NCBI GenBank assembly: GCA_028714735.1
Contig: JAQTLU010000008.1
Coordinates: 62,001 to 126,000 of the forward strand
DNA: 64,000 nt
Source: Gallionellaceae bacterium
GTDB taxonomy: Bacteria > Pseudomonadota > Gammaproteobacteria > Burkholderiales > Thiobacillaceae
Reading direction: 5' to 3'
Made by a program: the position numbers and the translations under genes
Notes under the pieces: model-generated
Database searches by the model: none
What the model saw: only the letters and a program-made list of their open reading frames with translations
Told to the model about the DNA's origin: nothing
Shown: positions 43,777 to 54,016 of the stretch, in pieces
Layout: each line of letters begins with the position of its first letter
How positions within the stretch are numbered: position 1 is the stretch's first letter

Positions 43777-44267
43777 ACCTACCCGATCCGAACCAACTCA
43801 TCGACAGCCTGGTCGAGAAGATCCGGCCGCATTTCAAACCGGGTACCGCGATGCTGGGCATCCATACCGGCGGCGTCTGGGTGATGGAGGCCCTGGCCGA
43901 ACGGCTGGGTGGCGACATCCCGCGCGGCGTCCTCGACATCGCCTTCTACCGCGACGATTTCTCCCGCATCGGCCTGCATCCGGAGGCGAAACCGTCCAGC
44001 ATCCCGTTCGAGGTGGAAGGGCGCTCCATCCTGCTGGTCGACGACATCCTCTATACCGGCCGCACCATCCGGGCGGCGATGAACCTGGTGTTCGATTACG
44101 GCCGGCCGGCCAGCCTGAGGATGGCGGTGCTGGTCGACCGCGGCGGCCGCGAACTGCCGATCTGCGCGCAATACGTGGGGGCGACCCTGGACCTGGGGCG
44201 GCATGTCTCCCTGATCCGCGACGACGCCGGAGAACTCAAGCTGGAGTTGAAAGGGGAGGCGACGTGA
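43773..44267 (+). CDS. pyrR: Bifunctional pyrimidine regulator / uracil phosphoribosyltransferase PyrR
   Basis: A 164-residue phosphoribosyltransferase of the PyrR family. The PRPP loop '[19 protein letters not shown]' and '[16 protein letters not shown]' are typical. In Bacillus, PyrR controls pyr mRNA by attenuation; in proteobacteria it may serve mainly as a uracil salvage enzyme or DNA-level regulator. No leader between ruvX and pyrR could hold an attenuator, because the genes overlap by 4 bp. It also overlaps pyrB by 4 bp. Confidence 0.93.
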   Translation: MNLPDPNQLIDSLVEKIRPHFKPGTAMLGIHTGGVWVMEALAERLGGDIPRGVLDIAFYRDDFSRIGLHPEAKPSSIPFEVEGRSILLVDDILYTGRTIRAAMNLVFDYGRPASLRMAVLVDRGGRELPICAQYVGATLDLGRHVSLIRDDAGELKLELKGEAT

Positions 44268-45220
44268 CAGCCAATCTGCAACTGACCGAGGACGGCAGGC
44301 TGCGCCACCTGCTGACGCTGGAAGGTCTGCCGGCCCGCATCCTGACCCAGATACTCGACACCGCCGAGTCCTTCGTCTCGATCGGCGAGCGCGAGGTGAA
44401 GAAGGTGCCCCTGCTGCGTGGCAAGGCGGTGTTCAACCTGTTCTTCGAGAACTCCACCCGCACCCGCACCACCTTCGAGATCGCCGCCAAGCGCCTGTCG
44501 GCCGACGTCATCAACCTCAACATCGCCACCTCGGCGACCAACAAGGGCGAGACCCTGCTCGACACGGTGGCCAACCTGTCGGCCATGCAGGCCGACATGT
44601 TCGTCGTCCGCCACGCTTCCAGTGGCGCCCCGCACCTGATCGCCCGCCACGTCGCGCCGCACATCTCGGTGGTCAACGCCGGCGACGGCCGCTGCGCCCA
44701 CCCGACCCAGGGCCTGCTCGACATGTTCACCATCCGCCACTACAAGGGCGGCTTCCACAACCTGCGCGTGGCCATCGTCGGCGACGTCCTGCACTCGCGT
44801 GTCGCCCGCTCGCAGATCCACGCCCTGACCACCCTGGGCTGCCCGGAGGTGCGCGTGGTGGCGCCGCGCACCCTGCTGCCGCGCGACGTCGACAGCATGG
44901 GCGTGCACGTGCACTACACGATGGCGACCGGGATCAAGGACTGCGACGTGATCATCATGCTGCGCCTGCAGAACGAGCGCATGCAGGGTGCGCTGCTTCC
45001 TTCCGCCGGTGAGTACTACAAATACTGGGGTCTGACCGAGGACAAGCTGAAACTGGCCCGGCCGGATGCCATCGTCATGCACCCCGGGCCGATGAACCGG
45101 GGCGTCGAGATCGATTCCGGCGTCGCCGACGGCAAGCATTCGGTGATCCTGCCCCAGGTGACCTTCGGCATCGCGGTGCGGATGGCGGTAATGAGCATGG
45201 TGTCGGGAGGCGGGGCATGA
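44264..45220 (+). CDS. pyrB: Aspartate carbamoyltransferase catalytic subunit PyrB
   Basis: A 318-residue enzyme that starts pyrimidine synthesis by joining carbamoyl phosphate and aspartate. The carbamoyl phosphate site '[17 protein letters not shown]' is near residues 58-74, followed by '[17 protein letters not shown]', '[18 protein letters not shown]' and '[14 protein letters not shown]'. The start is a GTG overlapping pyrR by 4 bp. No PyrI regulatory chain follows; instead a DHOase-like partner does, as in Pseudomonas. Confidence 0.97.
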   Translation: MTANLQLTEDGRLRHLLTLEGLPARILTQILDTAESFVSIGEREVKKVPLLRGKAVFNLFFENSTRTRTTFEIAAKRLSADVINLNIATSATNKGETLLDTVANLSAMQADMFVVRHASSGAPHLIARHVAPHISVVNAGDGRCAHPTQGLLDMFTIRHYKGGFHNLRVAIVGDVLHSRVARSQIHALTTLGCPEVRVVAPRTLLPRDVDSMGVHVHYTMATGIKDCDVIIMLRLQNERMQGALLPSAGEYYKYWGLTEDKLKLARPDAIVMHPGPMNRGVEIDSGVADGKHSVILPQVTFGIAVRMAVMSMVSGGGA

Positions 45221-46500
45221 AAATCCACATCAAGAACGGCCGGGTGATCGATCCCGCCAGCGCTATCGACCAGCAGCTGGATATCTACATCAGCGCCGGC
45301 CACATTGTCGGCATGGGTTCTGCGCCGGCCAACTTTCACGCCAACGCCGAGATCGACGCCGCCGGACTGGTGGTCTGCCCCGGCCTGGTCGACCTCTCGG
45401 TGCGCCTGCGCGAGCCTGGCCTGGAGTACATGGCGACGCTGGAATCCGAGATGCATGCCGCCGCCGTCGGCGGCATCACCTCGTTGGCCTGCCCGCCCGA
45501 CACCGACCCGCCGCTGGACGAGCCGGGCCTGGTCGAGATGCTCAAGTTCCGCGCCAAGAACAGCCCCGGCCCGCGCGTCTATCCGATCGGCGCCCTGACC
45601 TGGAAGCTCAAGGGCGAGCGCCTGACCGAGATGGCCGAGCTCTCCGAAGCGGGCTGCATGGCGTTCAGCCAGGCCGACGCCCCGATCGTCGACACCACGG
45701 TCCTGCTGCGGGCGATGGAGTATGCCTACACCTTCGGCTTCCCGCTCTGGCTGCGGCCGCAGGACTATTACCTGGCGCGCGACGGCGTGGTCCATGACGG
45801 CGTGGTGTCGGCCCGCTTCGGCCTGCCCTCGATCCCGGTACCGGCGGAGACGGTGGCGCTGCAGACCATCCTGCTCCTGGTGCGCGAGACCAAGGCACGG
45901 GTGCACCTGTGCCGCCTGTCCAGCCGGGCCGGCGTCGAGATGGTGCGCCGGGCCAAGGAGGACGGCCTGCCGGTGACCTGCGACGTCGGCATCCACCACG
46001 TCCACCTGTCCGAGATGGACACCTCCGACTTCAACGCCAACTGCCACCTGATTCCGCCCCTGCGCAGCCAGCGCGATCGCGATGCCATCCGCCAGGCCCT
46101 CAAGGACGGCGTCATCGACTGCATCTGTTCCGACCATGCGCCGGTCGACGCCAACGCCAAGGAAAAGCCGTTCCAGGAATCCGAGGCGGGCGCCACCGGG
46201 GTCGAACTGCTGCTGCCGCTGACCCTGAAATGGGCGGCGGAGACCGGTCTGTCGCTGACCCAGGCGCTCGACCGGGTCACCCGCCGGCCGGCCGCCATAC
46301 TCGGCGTCGATGCCGGCCAGCTGGCGGTCGGCAAGCCGGCCGACCTGTGCCTGTTCGACCCCGCGGCGGGCTGGACGGTGAGCAACAAGACCCTGGCCAG
46401 CCTGGGCAAGAATTCGCCCTTCCTGGGCATGGAACTGCAGGGCCGGGTGCGCTACACCGTCATCGACGGCCACATCGACTTCAAGTCGAATCACGGCTGA
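45217..46500 (+). CDS. pyrX: Non-catalytic dihydroorotase-like subunit PyrC'
   Basis: A 427-residue amidohydrolase-fold protein. Where active dihydroorotases have the metal motif HxH in 'DxHxHLREPG', this protein reads '[17 protein letters not shown]' (residues 55-71), so both histidines are lost. The carboxylated lysine region reads '[14 protein letters not shown]', also without the Lys. The later '[18 protein letters not shown]' is kept. In Pseudomonas a dead PyrC' is needed to assemble active PyrB dodecamers; the 4-bp overlap with pyrB supports the same role here. A catalytic PyrC must be encoded elsewhere. Confidence 0.92.
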   Translation: MKIHIKNGRVIDPASAIDQQLDIYISAGHIVGMGSAPANFHANAEIDAAGLVVCPGLVDLSVRLREPGLEYMATLESEMHAAAVGGITSLACPPDTDPPLDEPGLVEMLKFRAKNSPGPRVYPIGALTWKLKGERLTEMAELSEAGCMAFSQADAPIVDTTVLLRAMEYAYTFGFPLWLRPQDYYLARDGVVHDGVVSARFGLPSIPVPAETVALQTILLLVRETKARVHLCRLSSRAGVEMVRRAKEDGLPVTCDVGIHHVHLSEMDTSDFNANCHLIPPLRSQRDRDAIRQALKDGVIDCICSDHAPVDANAKEKPFQESEAGATGVELLLPLTLKWAAETGLSLTQALDRVTRRPAAILGVDAGQLAVGKPADLCLFDPAAGWTVSNKTLASLGKNSPFLGMELQGRVRYTVIDGHIDFKSNHG

Positions 46501-46515
46501 TTCGAGGCGGTCGCG

Positions 46516-47358
46516 ATGCGTTTCGGCCAGGGCAGGGAGAGCAGCAACGTCGAGGACCGCCGCGGCGGTGGGTCGATCGGGGGACGCAGCATCGGCATCG
46601 GGACCCTCGTCATCGCGCTGGTCGCCATGTATTTCGGCGTCGATCCCAGCGTCGTGCTCAATGGCCTGGCCCCGGAGCAACCGGCCGCCGTCCGGCAGGC
46701 GGCGCCGCCGGCCGACGACGAGATGGCGCGCTTCGTCTCGATGGTTCTGGCCGATACCGAAGACACCTGGCAGGCCCTGTTCCAGAAGTCCGGCAAGGTC
46801 TACCGGGACCCCAAGCTGGTGCTCTACACCGGTACCACGCCGACTGCCTGCGGCACCGGCCAGGCGGCCATGGGGCCGTTCTATTGTCCGGGCGACCAGA
46901 AGGTCTATATCGACTTGGCCTTCTACCAGGACCTGAAGGATCGTTTCCACGCCCCGGGCGATTTCGCCCAGGCCTATGTGATCGCCCACGAGGTGGGTCA
47001 TCACGTGCAGAACCTGCTGGGTATTTCAGACAAGGTGCAGCAGGCCCGGCAGCGGGCCGGCAAGGCCGAGGCCAACCGCCTGTCGGTAAAGCTGGAACTG
47101 CAGGCCGACTGCCTGGCCGGGGTGTGGGCATTCCACGCCGACCAGGCGCGCCATGTCCTGGAGGCGGGCGATGTGGAGGAGGCGATGACCGCCGCCTCGG
47201 CCATCGGCGACGATCGTCTGCAGAAGCAGGCCCAGGGCTACGCGGTGCCGGACAGCTTCACCCATGGCAGTTCGGAACAGCGGATGCGCTGGTTTCGCCG
47301 CGGCATGGACCAGGGTCGGGTTTCCGGCTGCGATACCTTTTCTGCCGCCAGGCTTTGA
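46516..47358 (+). CDS. Putative neutral zinc metallopeptidase (YpfJ family)
   Basis: A 280-residue membrane-anchored protein. After the family start '[14 protein letters not shown]' comes one helix '[20 protein letters not shown]', and the periplasmic part carries the zinc motif '[16 protein letters not shown]' with HEVGHH at residues 158-163. '[15 protein letters not shown]' supplies the third ligand region, and '[19 protein letters not shown]' ends the domain. Substrates are not known. It follows pyrC' by 15 bp. Confidence 0.93.
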   Translation: MRFGQGRESSNVEDRRGGGSIGGRSIGIGTLVIALVAMYFGVDPSVVLNGLAPEQPAAVRQAAPPADDEMARFVSMVLADTEDTWQALFQKSGKVYRDPKLVLYTGTTPTACGTGQAAMGPFYCPGDQKVYIDLAFYQDLKDRFHAPGDFAQAYVIAHEVGHHVQNLLGISDKVQQARQRAGKAEANRLSVKLELQADCLAGVWAFHADQARHVLEAGDVEEAMTAASAIGDDRLQKQAQGYAVPDSFTHGSSEQRMRWFRRGMDQGRVSGCDTFSAARL

Positions 47359-47365
47359 CCTGGAT

Positions 47366-47806
47366 TCAGGCGCCGGCCTTGCTGTTCATGCGCTCCATCA
47401 TTTCCAGCGTGGCCTCGTATTTCGGCCGTACCGGTGAATCCGGTGCGATGTTGTTGAGGGCCTGTTTCAGCGCACCGGCCAACTCGGCCATCTCGGCCTT
47501 CTCCTGAGCCAGTATCTCGGCCTCGCTTTGGTGTGTCGGCCGCGGGGTCCGGCTGATCTTGCGCATGCGCTGGTGCAACTGGGTCTGGGCGTGCTCGGCC
47601 ACCTGGTAGGTGGCGCGCATGCTGATGAACTTCAGCACGAACAGGAAGGCCATGATGCCGACCGACAGATGCAGGTGCAGGCGTGCGGAATCGAAGTCCC
47701 GGCTGAGCATGTCGAGCAGGGCAAGCAGGAAGGCGACCGCGGAGAGTGCGGCGGCCAGGAGGGTGGCCTGCTTGTCCGGCACCAGAAAGAGCAGCAAGCG
47801 GTTCAT
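47366..47806 (-). CDS. Hypothetical membrane protein with a C-terminal coiled coil
   Basis: A 146-residue protein with two membrane segments ('ATLLAAALSAVAFLLALLDM' and 'LSVGIMAFLFVLKFISM') and a hydrophilic C-terminal helix rich in Glu/Ala/Gln ('AEILAQEKAEMAELAGALKQ') that may form a coiled coil. I recognise no family. It converges with the metallopeptidase gene at 7 bp and lies 39 bp from the exporter permease stop, on its strand. Confidence 0.72.
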   Translation of the reverse strand: MNRLLLFLVPDKQATLLAAALSAVAFLLALLDMLSRDFDSARLHLHLSVGIMAFLFVLKFISMRATYQVAEHAQTQLHQRMRKISRTPRPTHQSEAEILAQEKAEMAELAGALKQALNNIAPDSPVRPKYEATLEMMERMNSKAGA

Positions 47807-47845
47807 GACCGATAGATAGCAATAAACGGTCGTGCTGACAATGCC

Positions 47846-48598
47846 TTAGCGCAACAGTCGACGGCGCGTGAGGACCAGTCCGATGGCGAAACCGCCGAGG
47901 CCGTAGGCGAGCAGCACCGCGCCATGCAGCAGGGGCAACGGCGGCGCCGACCCCAGTGCCAGCGGCCGCGCCAGTTCGATGGCGTGGGTCAGCGGCAGCA
48001 CCGCGGCGAAGCCGGCCAGCCAGGCCGGCAGGGCGTCGGGCGGGTAGAACACGCCGGACAGCAGGACCATGGGGGTGATCACCAGGGTGAAGTAGTACAT
48101 GAAGAAGTCGTAGTTGGGCGCCACCGAGTTGACCATCAGGCCGAGGCCGGCGAAGCACAGGCCGGTCAGCAGGATCACCGGCAGCAGCCACAGGGTCAGC
48201 GCGAAGTCGGTGTACAGGCCGAGTCCCCAGATCACCGCCAGGATGGCCAGGCCGGAGAGCAGGCTCTTCGACGCCGCCCACAGCCATTCCCCCACCAGCA
48301 CGTCAGTCAGCGACAGCGGCGTGTTGAGGATGGCGTCCCAGGTCTTCTGCACGTGCATGCGCGAGAACGACGAATACAGGGTCTCGAAGGTGGCGGCGTT
48401 CATGACGCTGTAGGCCAGGGTCCCGGCGGCCAGGAAGTTGAGGTAGGGCACGCCCTTGATGTCGCCGAGGAACTGGCCAAGGCCGTAGCCGAGGCCGAGC
48501 ATGTACAGCAGCGGGTCGGCCAGGTTGCCCAGGATGGAGGGCAGGGCCAGCTTCTTCCAGACCAGGTAGTTGCGGTGCCAGACGGGGAACCAGTTCAT
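47846..48598 (-). CDS. nodJ: ABC-2 type transporter permease, NodJ family
   Basis: A 250-residue permease with six membrane helices, such as 'LSGLAILAVIWGLGLYTDFA', 'FFMYYFTLVITPMVLLSGVF' and 'LPLLHGAVLLAYGLGGFAIG'. The start 'NWFPVWHRNYLVWKKLALPS' and 'FYPPDALPAWLAGFAAVLPL' are NodJ-like. True NodIJ exports nodulation factors, but NodIJ-like pairs are widespread in betaproteobacteria with unknown cargo, probably a lipid or sugar. The gene starts 2 bp after the ATPase gene's stop. Confidence 0.92.
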   Translation of the reverse strand: MNWFPVWHRNYLVWKKLALPSILGNLADPLLYMLGLGYGLGQFLGDIKGVPYLNFLAAGTLAYSVMNAATFETLYSSFSRMHVQKTWDAILNTPLSLTDVLVGEWLWAASKSLLSGLAILAVIWGLGLYTDFALTLWLLPVILLTGLCFAGLGLMVNSVAPNYDFFMYYFTLVITPMVLLSGVFYPPDALPAWLAGFAAVLPLTHAIELARPLALGSAPPLPLLHGAVLLAYGLGGFAIGLVLTRRRLLR

Positions 48599-48600
48599 GT

Positions 48601-49508
<908 letters not shown>

Positions 49509-49512
<4 letters not shown>

Positions 49513-50111
49513 GGTTGCAGCAGGTCTTCCACCAGGGTCTTCAGTTGCGTCAGTTTGCCATGGAAGAAGTGGCCGGCGCCGGGAATCGTCAGCAACCGGG
49601 TGCCGTGATCGCGGGCATAGTCCTGCACGGCGGCGAGCGGGATCAACTCGTCCTCCTCGCCGTGGATGATGGTGGTGGCGATGGCCGGCGGCGCGAAATC
49701 GTACATCGACACCGCCGGCCCGACCATGATCAGTTGGCGGGCGTCGAGCCGGCGGGCGACCCGGTGCTGGACATAGGAGCCGAACGAGAAGCCGAGCAGG
49801 GTCCAGGGCAGGTAGCCGAACTGGGGCGCGATGTGCTCGGCGATGGCGACGAGGTCCTCGGTCTCGCCGATGCCATGGTCGTACTGGCCGGTGCTGGCGC
49901 CGACGCCGCGGAAATTCGGCCGTACCGCCACGTAGCCGCAGGCCAGGGCGGCGCGGGCCAGGGTGTGGGCGACCTTGTTGTCCAGGCTGCCGCCGTGCAG
50001 GGGGTGCGGGTGGGCGACCAGGGCGAGGCCGCGCAATTCGACTTCAGGGTCCTCGACCAGCGTCTCGACGATGGCGTCCGGACACTCGATCTTGAGTCGA
50101 TGCGTTCTCAA
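49509..50111 (-). CDS. Alpha/beta hydrolase
   Basis: A 200-residue minimal alpha/beta hydrolase of the YpfH/dienelactone-hydrolase-like group common in betaproteobacteria. Visible are the oxyanion '[20 protein letters not shown]', '[20 protein letters not shown]', the nucleophile elbow '[16 protein letters not shown]' with Ser, the Asp loop '[16 protein letters not shown]' and the catalytic His '[12 protein letters not shown]'. The substrate is unknown. It overlaps the ATPase gene and the ferredoxin gene by 4 bp each. Confidence 0.9.
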
Positions 50112-50419
50112 ATCTTCAGGCGCTCGACGATCTTGCCGTCGCGCAAATGCGATTCCAGTATCTCGTCGATGTCGGCCTGGTCGACGTAGGTGTACCAGAC
50201 CGCGTCCGGATAGACCACGCAGACCGGGCCTTCGGCGCAGCGGTCCATGCAGCCGGCGCGGTTGATCCGGCAGTCGCCGCCCTTGCCGTGCAGACCGAGC
50301 TGCTTGGCCCGCTTCTTGGCGTGCTCGAAAATGGCCTCGGCGTCGTGGTCGGCGCAGCAGGCCGCGCCGTCCTCGCGCTGGTTGAGGCAGAAAAACAGGT
50401 GGTGGCGGTAGTGGCTCAT
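50108..50419 (-). CDS. Thioredoxin-like 2Fe-2S ferredoxin
   Basis: A 103-residue ferredoxin with a thioredoxin fold, the type found in NuoE-like domains. Cluster-binding cysteines appear in 'LFFCLNQREDGAACC', 'DCRINRAGCMDRCAEGPVCV' followed by 'YPDAVWYTYVDQADIDEILE'. It likely transfers electrons; the partner is unknown. The start 'MSHYRHHLFFC' at 50419 overlaps the MazG-like gene by 4 bp. Confidence 0.9.
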   Translation of the reverse strand: MSHYRHHLFFCLNQREDGAACCADHDAEAIFEHAKKRAKQLGLHGKGGDCRINRAGCMDRCAEGPVCVVYPDAVWYTYVDQADIDEILESHLRDGKIVERLKI

Positions 50420-50772
50420 GTCAGTTCGTCGTATTTGGCCGCGTTGCCCCTGGCCTTCTCGACCGGATACTTGGCGGCGTTGATGGCCAGCTTGTCCTCG
50501 GCGGCCTTGATCAGGTCGATCTCCAGGCAGTTGGCCAGGCTGACCAGATAGATCAGCACATCGGCCATTTCCTGGCGCACCGCCTCCTTCTTGGTTCCGG
50601 AGAGGTTCAGGCTTTCCTCGGGGGTAAGCCACTGGAACGGCTCCAGCAATTCCGCCGCCTCGACGATGAGGGCGGCGGTGAGGTTCTTCGGCGTGTGGTA
50701 GAGGTGCCAGTCGCGCTCGCGGCCGAAGGCGCGCACGGCCTCGGCCAGTTCCGGCAGGGTCTCGATGGTCAT
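50416..50772 (-). CDS. MazG-like nucleotide pyrophosphohydrolase
   Basis: A 118-residue all-helical NTP pyrophosphatase of the MazG/RS21-C6 type. The metal-binding EExxE and ExxD motifs are seen in 'ALIVEAAELLEPFQWLTPEE' and 'EAVRQEMADVLIYLVSLANC', and 'LAINAAKYPVEKARGNAAKY' is typical of the family. It probably removes non-canonical dNTPs. Start ATG 50772 overlaps the glutaredoxin gene by 4 bp. Part of a tight run of small genes from 51260 to 47846. Confidence 0.92.
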   Translation of the reverse strand: MTIETLPELAEAVRAFGRERDWHLYHTPKNLTAALIVEAAELLEPFQWLTPEESLNLSGTKKEAVRQEMADVLIYLVSLANCLEIDLIKAAEDKLAINAAKYPVEKARGNAAKYDELT

Positions 50773-51260
50773 GGCTGGTCTTGCGGCGGCGCGGCGGCGG
50801 TCCCGGTCTGGTCTTCCTTCACGGTCGGGGCGGCGTAGCCGGCGACTTCCAGCATCTTGTCCCACACCGAGGGCGAGTAGCCGCGCTGCATCGACTCGCC
50901 GACGAACAGCACCGGTACTTCGAAGGCGCCGGTACGCTTCTTCAGTTCGGCGGCCTGGAGCTTGTCCTTGTCGACGTTCTTGAGGGTGAACGGCACGCCG
51001 CGCTGGCGCAGGTAGTCGGCGGCCTGGTCGCAGGTGGCGCCGCAATTGGAGCTGTAGAGCACCACCGGCGGGCGCGCCTTGGCCGGCTCACCCGTGTCGG
51101 AGCCCGACATGCCGATGCGTTTCATGGACTTGATGCTGGGTGGCGGCGGCAGGTCGGAGTAATGCACCCCACCCTTTTCGTCGACCCAGCGGTAGAAATC
51201 GGCCGCAACGACCGGGGCCGCGCAGGCCAGGGCGAGCAGGAAAACGGCGGTGCGGTTCAT
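50769..51260 (-). CDS. DUF4124 and glutaredoxin-like exported protein
   Basis: A 163-residue protein with a signal peptide 'AVFLLALACAAPVVAA', a DUF4124 segment 'DFYRWVDEKGGVHYSDLPPP' and a glutaredoxin-like fold with 'VVLYSSNCGATCDQAADYLR' (CxxxC instead of CxxC), 'GVPFTLKNVDKDKLQAAEL' and 'FEVPVLFVGESMQRGYSP'. The three-residue spacing of the cysteines is unusual. It is expected in the periplasm. It begins the run of overlapping genes down to the NodIJ-like exporter. Confidence 0.86.
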   Translation of the reverse strand: MNRTAVFLLALACAAPVVAADFYRWVDEKGGVHYSDLPPPPSIKSMKRIGMSGSDTGEPAKARPPVVLYSSNCGATCDQAADYLRQRGVPFTLKNVDKDKLQAAELKKRTGAFEVPVLFVGESMQRGYSPSVWDKMLEVAGYAAPTVKEDQTGTAAAPPQDQP

Positions 51261-51281
51261 GGTGTACCTCCCGATCCAGGA

Positions 51282-53303
51282 TCAGACCATGCCATTATGC
51301 CTCAGCAGGGCGTCGATGGTAGGTTCCCGGCCGCGGAAGGCCTTGAATGAGTCGATCGCGTCGCGGCTGCCGCCGACGCCGAGTATCTCGCTCCAGAAGC
51401 GCTCCCCGATGACCGGGTTCAGGACGCCGTTCTCCTCGAACAGGGCGTAGACGTCGGCCGACAGCACCTCAGCCCACTTGTAACTGTAGTAGCCGGCCGC
51501 GTAGCCGCCGGCGAAGATGTGCGAGAAGTTGTTGGCGAAGCGGTTGTATTCGGGCGGGATGACCACCGAGAAGCGCTGGCGGATCGCGTTCAACAAGGCC
51601 TGCGGGGTCTGCCGGGCGGGGTCGAAGTCGCTGTGCAGGTGCATGTCGAACAGGGCGAACTCGACCTGGCGCATGGTCTGCATGCCGGCCTGGAAGTTCT
51701 TCGCCGCCAGCATCTTGTCGTACAGGTCGCGCGGCAGCGGCACGCCGGTGTCGACGTGGGCAGTCATGTGCTTGAGCACCTCCCATTCCCAGCAGAAGTT
51801 CTCCATGAACTGCGACGGCAGTTCCACCGCGTCCCACTCGACGCCGTTGATGCCGGACACGCCCAGTTCCTCGACCCGGGTCAGCAGGTGGTGCAGGCCA
51901 TGGCCGAACTCGTGGAACAGGGTGATCACCTCGTCGTGGGTGAACAGGGCCGGCTTGTCGCCGATCGGTCGGGTGAAGTTGCAGGTCAGGTAGGCGACCG
52001 GGGTCTGGATGCCGTCGTTCTTCTTGCGCCGGGTGATGGCGTCGTCCATCCAGGCGCCGCCGCGCTTGCTTTCGCGGGCGTAGAGGTCGAGGTAGAACTG
52101 GCCGACCAACTGGCCGGATTTGTCGCGAATGGAATGGAACTGCACTGTGTCGTGCCAGACCGGGGCCTGGTCGGCGCTGATCTCCAGGCCGTACAGGGTC
52201 TCGATCAGGCGGAACAGGCCGGCCAGCACCACCGGCTCGGGGAAGTACTGCTTCACCTCCTGTTCCGAGAAGGCATAGCGCGCTTCGCGCAGCTTCTCGG
52301 AGACATAGCCGACGTCCCACACCTGGGGGTCGGCCAGGTCGAGTTCCTTGCCAGAGAATTCACGAATCTCGGCCATGTCGCGTTCGGCATAGGGCTTGGC
52401 CCGGCCGGCCAGGGTCTCCATGAAGTCGAGCACCTCGGCCGGGGTGCGCGCCATCTTCGGCTCCAGCGACAGCTCGGCGTAGTTGGCGAAGCCGAGCATG
52501 CGGGCGGCCTCGCCGCGCAGTTCGACGATGCGGTCGATCAGCTTGGTGTTGTCGAGCTTCTCGGGGCCGAACTCGGAGGCGCGGGTGACATAGGCCCGGT
52601 ACATCTCCTCGCGCAGGGCGCGGTTCGAGCAGAACTGCATGATCGGCAGATAGGACGGTCCGCGCAGGTTGAGCTTGAAGCCGGTCTTGCCGTCGGCTTC
52701 GGCCATCTCCCGGAACATCGCCCGGGTGTCGTCGGGCACCCCGGCCAGTTCGGCCTCGTCCTCGATCAGCTTGCTCCAGGCGTTGGTGGCGTCGAGCAGG
52801 TTTTCCTCGAATTTCGCCGACAGCTTGGCCAGTTCATCCTGGATTGCCAGGAAGCGGACCTTCTGGTCTTCCGGCAGGTCGGCGCCGCCCAGGCGGAAAT
52901 CGCGCAGTTCGTTTTCCACCACCTTGCGGCGGGCGTCCGAGAGGTCCGGGAACTCGCGCTGGGCGCGCAGGGCCTTGAAGCGGGCGAACAGGCCGGCGTG
53001 CTGGCCCAGTTCGGCGTAGTACTGGGTGATCCTGGGCAGGTTCTCGTTGTAGACCGCGCGCAGCTCGGGACTGTCCATGACCGAGTGCAGGTGGGAGACC
53101 TGGCCCCAGGCCCGCCCCAGCCGCTCGTTGGCGTCTTCCAGCGGGGCGACGAAGCCGTCCCAGTCGGGCGCGGCCTCGGCGGCGGCCAGTTGCGCGACCA
53201 GGGCGCGGCCTTCGTCCAACAAGCGATCGATGGCCGGAGTGACGTGTTCGGGTTTGATCTCGGCGAAACGGGGCAGGCCGGAGAAGTCGAGCAGGGGGTT
53301 CAT
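51282..53303 (-). CDS. prlC: Oligopeptidase A (PrlC)
   Basis: A 673-residue cytoplasmic M3 zinc peptidase that degrades short peptides, including cleaved signal peptides. The zinc motif 'LFHEFGHGLHHLLTRVEELG' (HEFGH, near residue 464) and the third ligand region 'QFMENFCWEWEVLKHM' are intact, as is the substrate-binding tyrosine-rich 'AGGYAAGYYSYKWAEVLSAD'. Length matches E. coli PrlC (680). A perfect TATAAT lies 30 bp upstream. Confidence 0.97.
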   Translation of the reverse strand: MNPLLDFSGLPRFAEIKPEHVTPAIDRLLDEGRALVAQLAAAEAAPDWDGFVAPLEDANERLGRAWGQVSHLHSVMDSPELRAVYNENLPRITQYYAELGQHAGLFARFKALRAQREFPDLSDARRKVVENELRDFRLGGADLPEDQKVRFLAIQDELAKLSAKFEENLLDATNAWSKLIEDEAELAGVPDDTRAMFREMAEADGKTGFKLNLRGPSYLPIMQFCSNRALREEMYRAYVTRASEFGPEKLDNTKLIDRIVELRGEAARMLGFANYAELSLEPKMARTPAEVLDFMETLAGRAKPYAERDMAEIREFSGKELDLADPQVWDVGYVSEKLREARYAFSEQEVKQYFPEPVVLAGLFRLIETLYGLEISADQAPVWHDTVQFHSIRDKSGQLVGQFYLDLYARESKRGGAWMDDAITRRKKNDGIQTPVAYLTCNFTRPIGDKPALFTHDEVITLFHEFGHGLHHLLTRVEELGVSGINGVEWDAVELPSQFMENFCWEWEVLKHMTAHVDTGVPLPRDLYDKMLAAKNFQAGMQTMRQVEFALFDMHLHSDFDPARQTPQALLNAIRQRFSVVIPPEYNRFANNFSHIFAGGYAAGYYSYKWAEVLSADVYALFEENGVLNPVIGERFWSEILGVGGSRDAIDSFKAFRGREPTIDALLRHNGMV

Positions 53304-53332
53304 GGCGGACTCGGATAGGGTAATTGGACAGG

Positions 53333-53338
53333 ATTATA
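53333..53338 (-). promoter_or_regulatory. Probable -10 box of the prlC promoter
   Basis: The minus strand reads TATAAT 30 bp upstream of the prlC start in the 65-bp gap shared with the divergent carbonic anhydrase gene. A weak -35 (TTGGAT) sits 20 bp further, longer than ideal. The plus strand at the same place reads TATACT, which could serve the other gene. Confidence 0.45.
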
Positions 53339-53368
53339 CTTTGGGCCTTTGCATGCGAATCCAACCCC

Positions 53369-53905
53369 ATGGCGATCGAATCCTACCTAGGTTTTAACCC
53401 TGTGTTCGGCAGGGATGTCTATGTCCACGCCTCGGCCACCGTCATCGGCGACGTGGTGCTGGCCGAGCGCGCCTCCATCTGGCCCGGCGTGGTGATCCGC
53501 GGCGACGTCAACAGCATCCGCATCGGCGAGGCCAGCAACGTCCAGGACAACTCGGTCCTGCACGTCAGCCACAAGAGCCCGCTCGACCCCGAGGGCGCGC
53601 CGCTGGTAATCGGCCGCCATGTCACCGTCGGCCACGCCTGCATCCTGCACGGCTGCGAGATCGGCGACGAATGCCTGATCGGCATGGGCGCGATCGTCAT
53701 GGACAGGGCGGTGCTGCAGCCGCGCGTGCTGCTGGGGGCCGGCAGCCTGGTGCCGGAGGGCAAGACGCTGGAATCGGGCTGGCTCTATGTCGGCCGGCCG
53801 GCCAAGCCGGTCCGGCAACTGACCGAGGTGGAGATCGCCGGCCTGCGGGCGCATGCCGAGCATTACGTCGAATGGGCGGCGGACTATCGCGGCGCCCGGG
53901 ATTGA
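53369..53905 (+). CDS. Gamma-class carbonic anhydrase family protein
   Basis: A 178-residue left-handed beta-helix protein with hexapeptide repeats: 'YVHASATVIGDVVLAERASI', 'WPGVVIRGDVNSIRIGEASN' and 'VTVGHACILHGCEIGDECLI'. The metal histidines in 'NSVLHVSH' and 'VGHACILHG' are kept. Bacterial members (YrdA, PaaY-like) have variable carbonic anhydrase activity. ATG 53369 starts the family's N-terminus 'MAIESYLGFNPVFG'; the longer frame enters the promoter gap. In an autotroph it could support CO2 supply; that is inferred. Confidence 0.93.
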   Translation: MAIESYLGFNPVFGRDVYVHASATVIGDVVLAERASIWPGVVIRGDVNSIRIGEASNVQDNSVLHVSHKSPLDPEGAPLVIGRHVTVGHACILHGCEIGDECLIGMGAIVMDRAVLQPRVLLGAGSLVPEGKTLESGWLYVGRPAKPVRQLTEVEIAGLRAHAEHYVEWAADYRGARD

Positions 53906-54016
53906 CGGTTATGATTGCCGGTAGAAGTACCCTGGCGGTCTGAAAATCCGCACGGAATCAGCATCTTCGATAACAGACCAAGCCTCGCTCGGTAAGGTCG
54001 ACAAGGAGGAGCAATC

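Noticed and set aside
43700-43800. Attenuator in front of pyrR
   Set aside because: ruvX and pyrR overlap by 4 bp, leaving no leader; any PyrR control would have to act upstream of yqgE.
51519-53318. A 599-codon plus-strand open frame opposite prlC
   Set aside because: It is an antisense shadow; PrlC with its intact HEFGH motif is the real product. The same reasoning removes the long frames at 24977-26803, 45016-47004 and 59228-60724.
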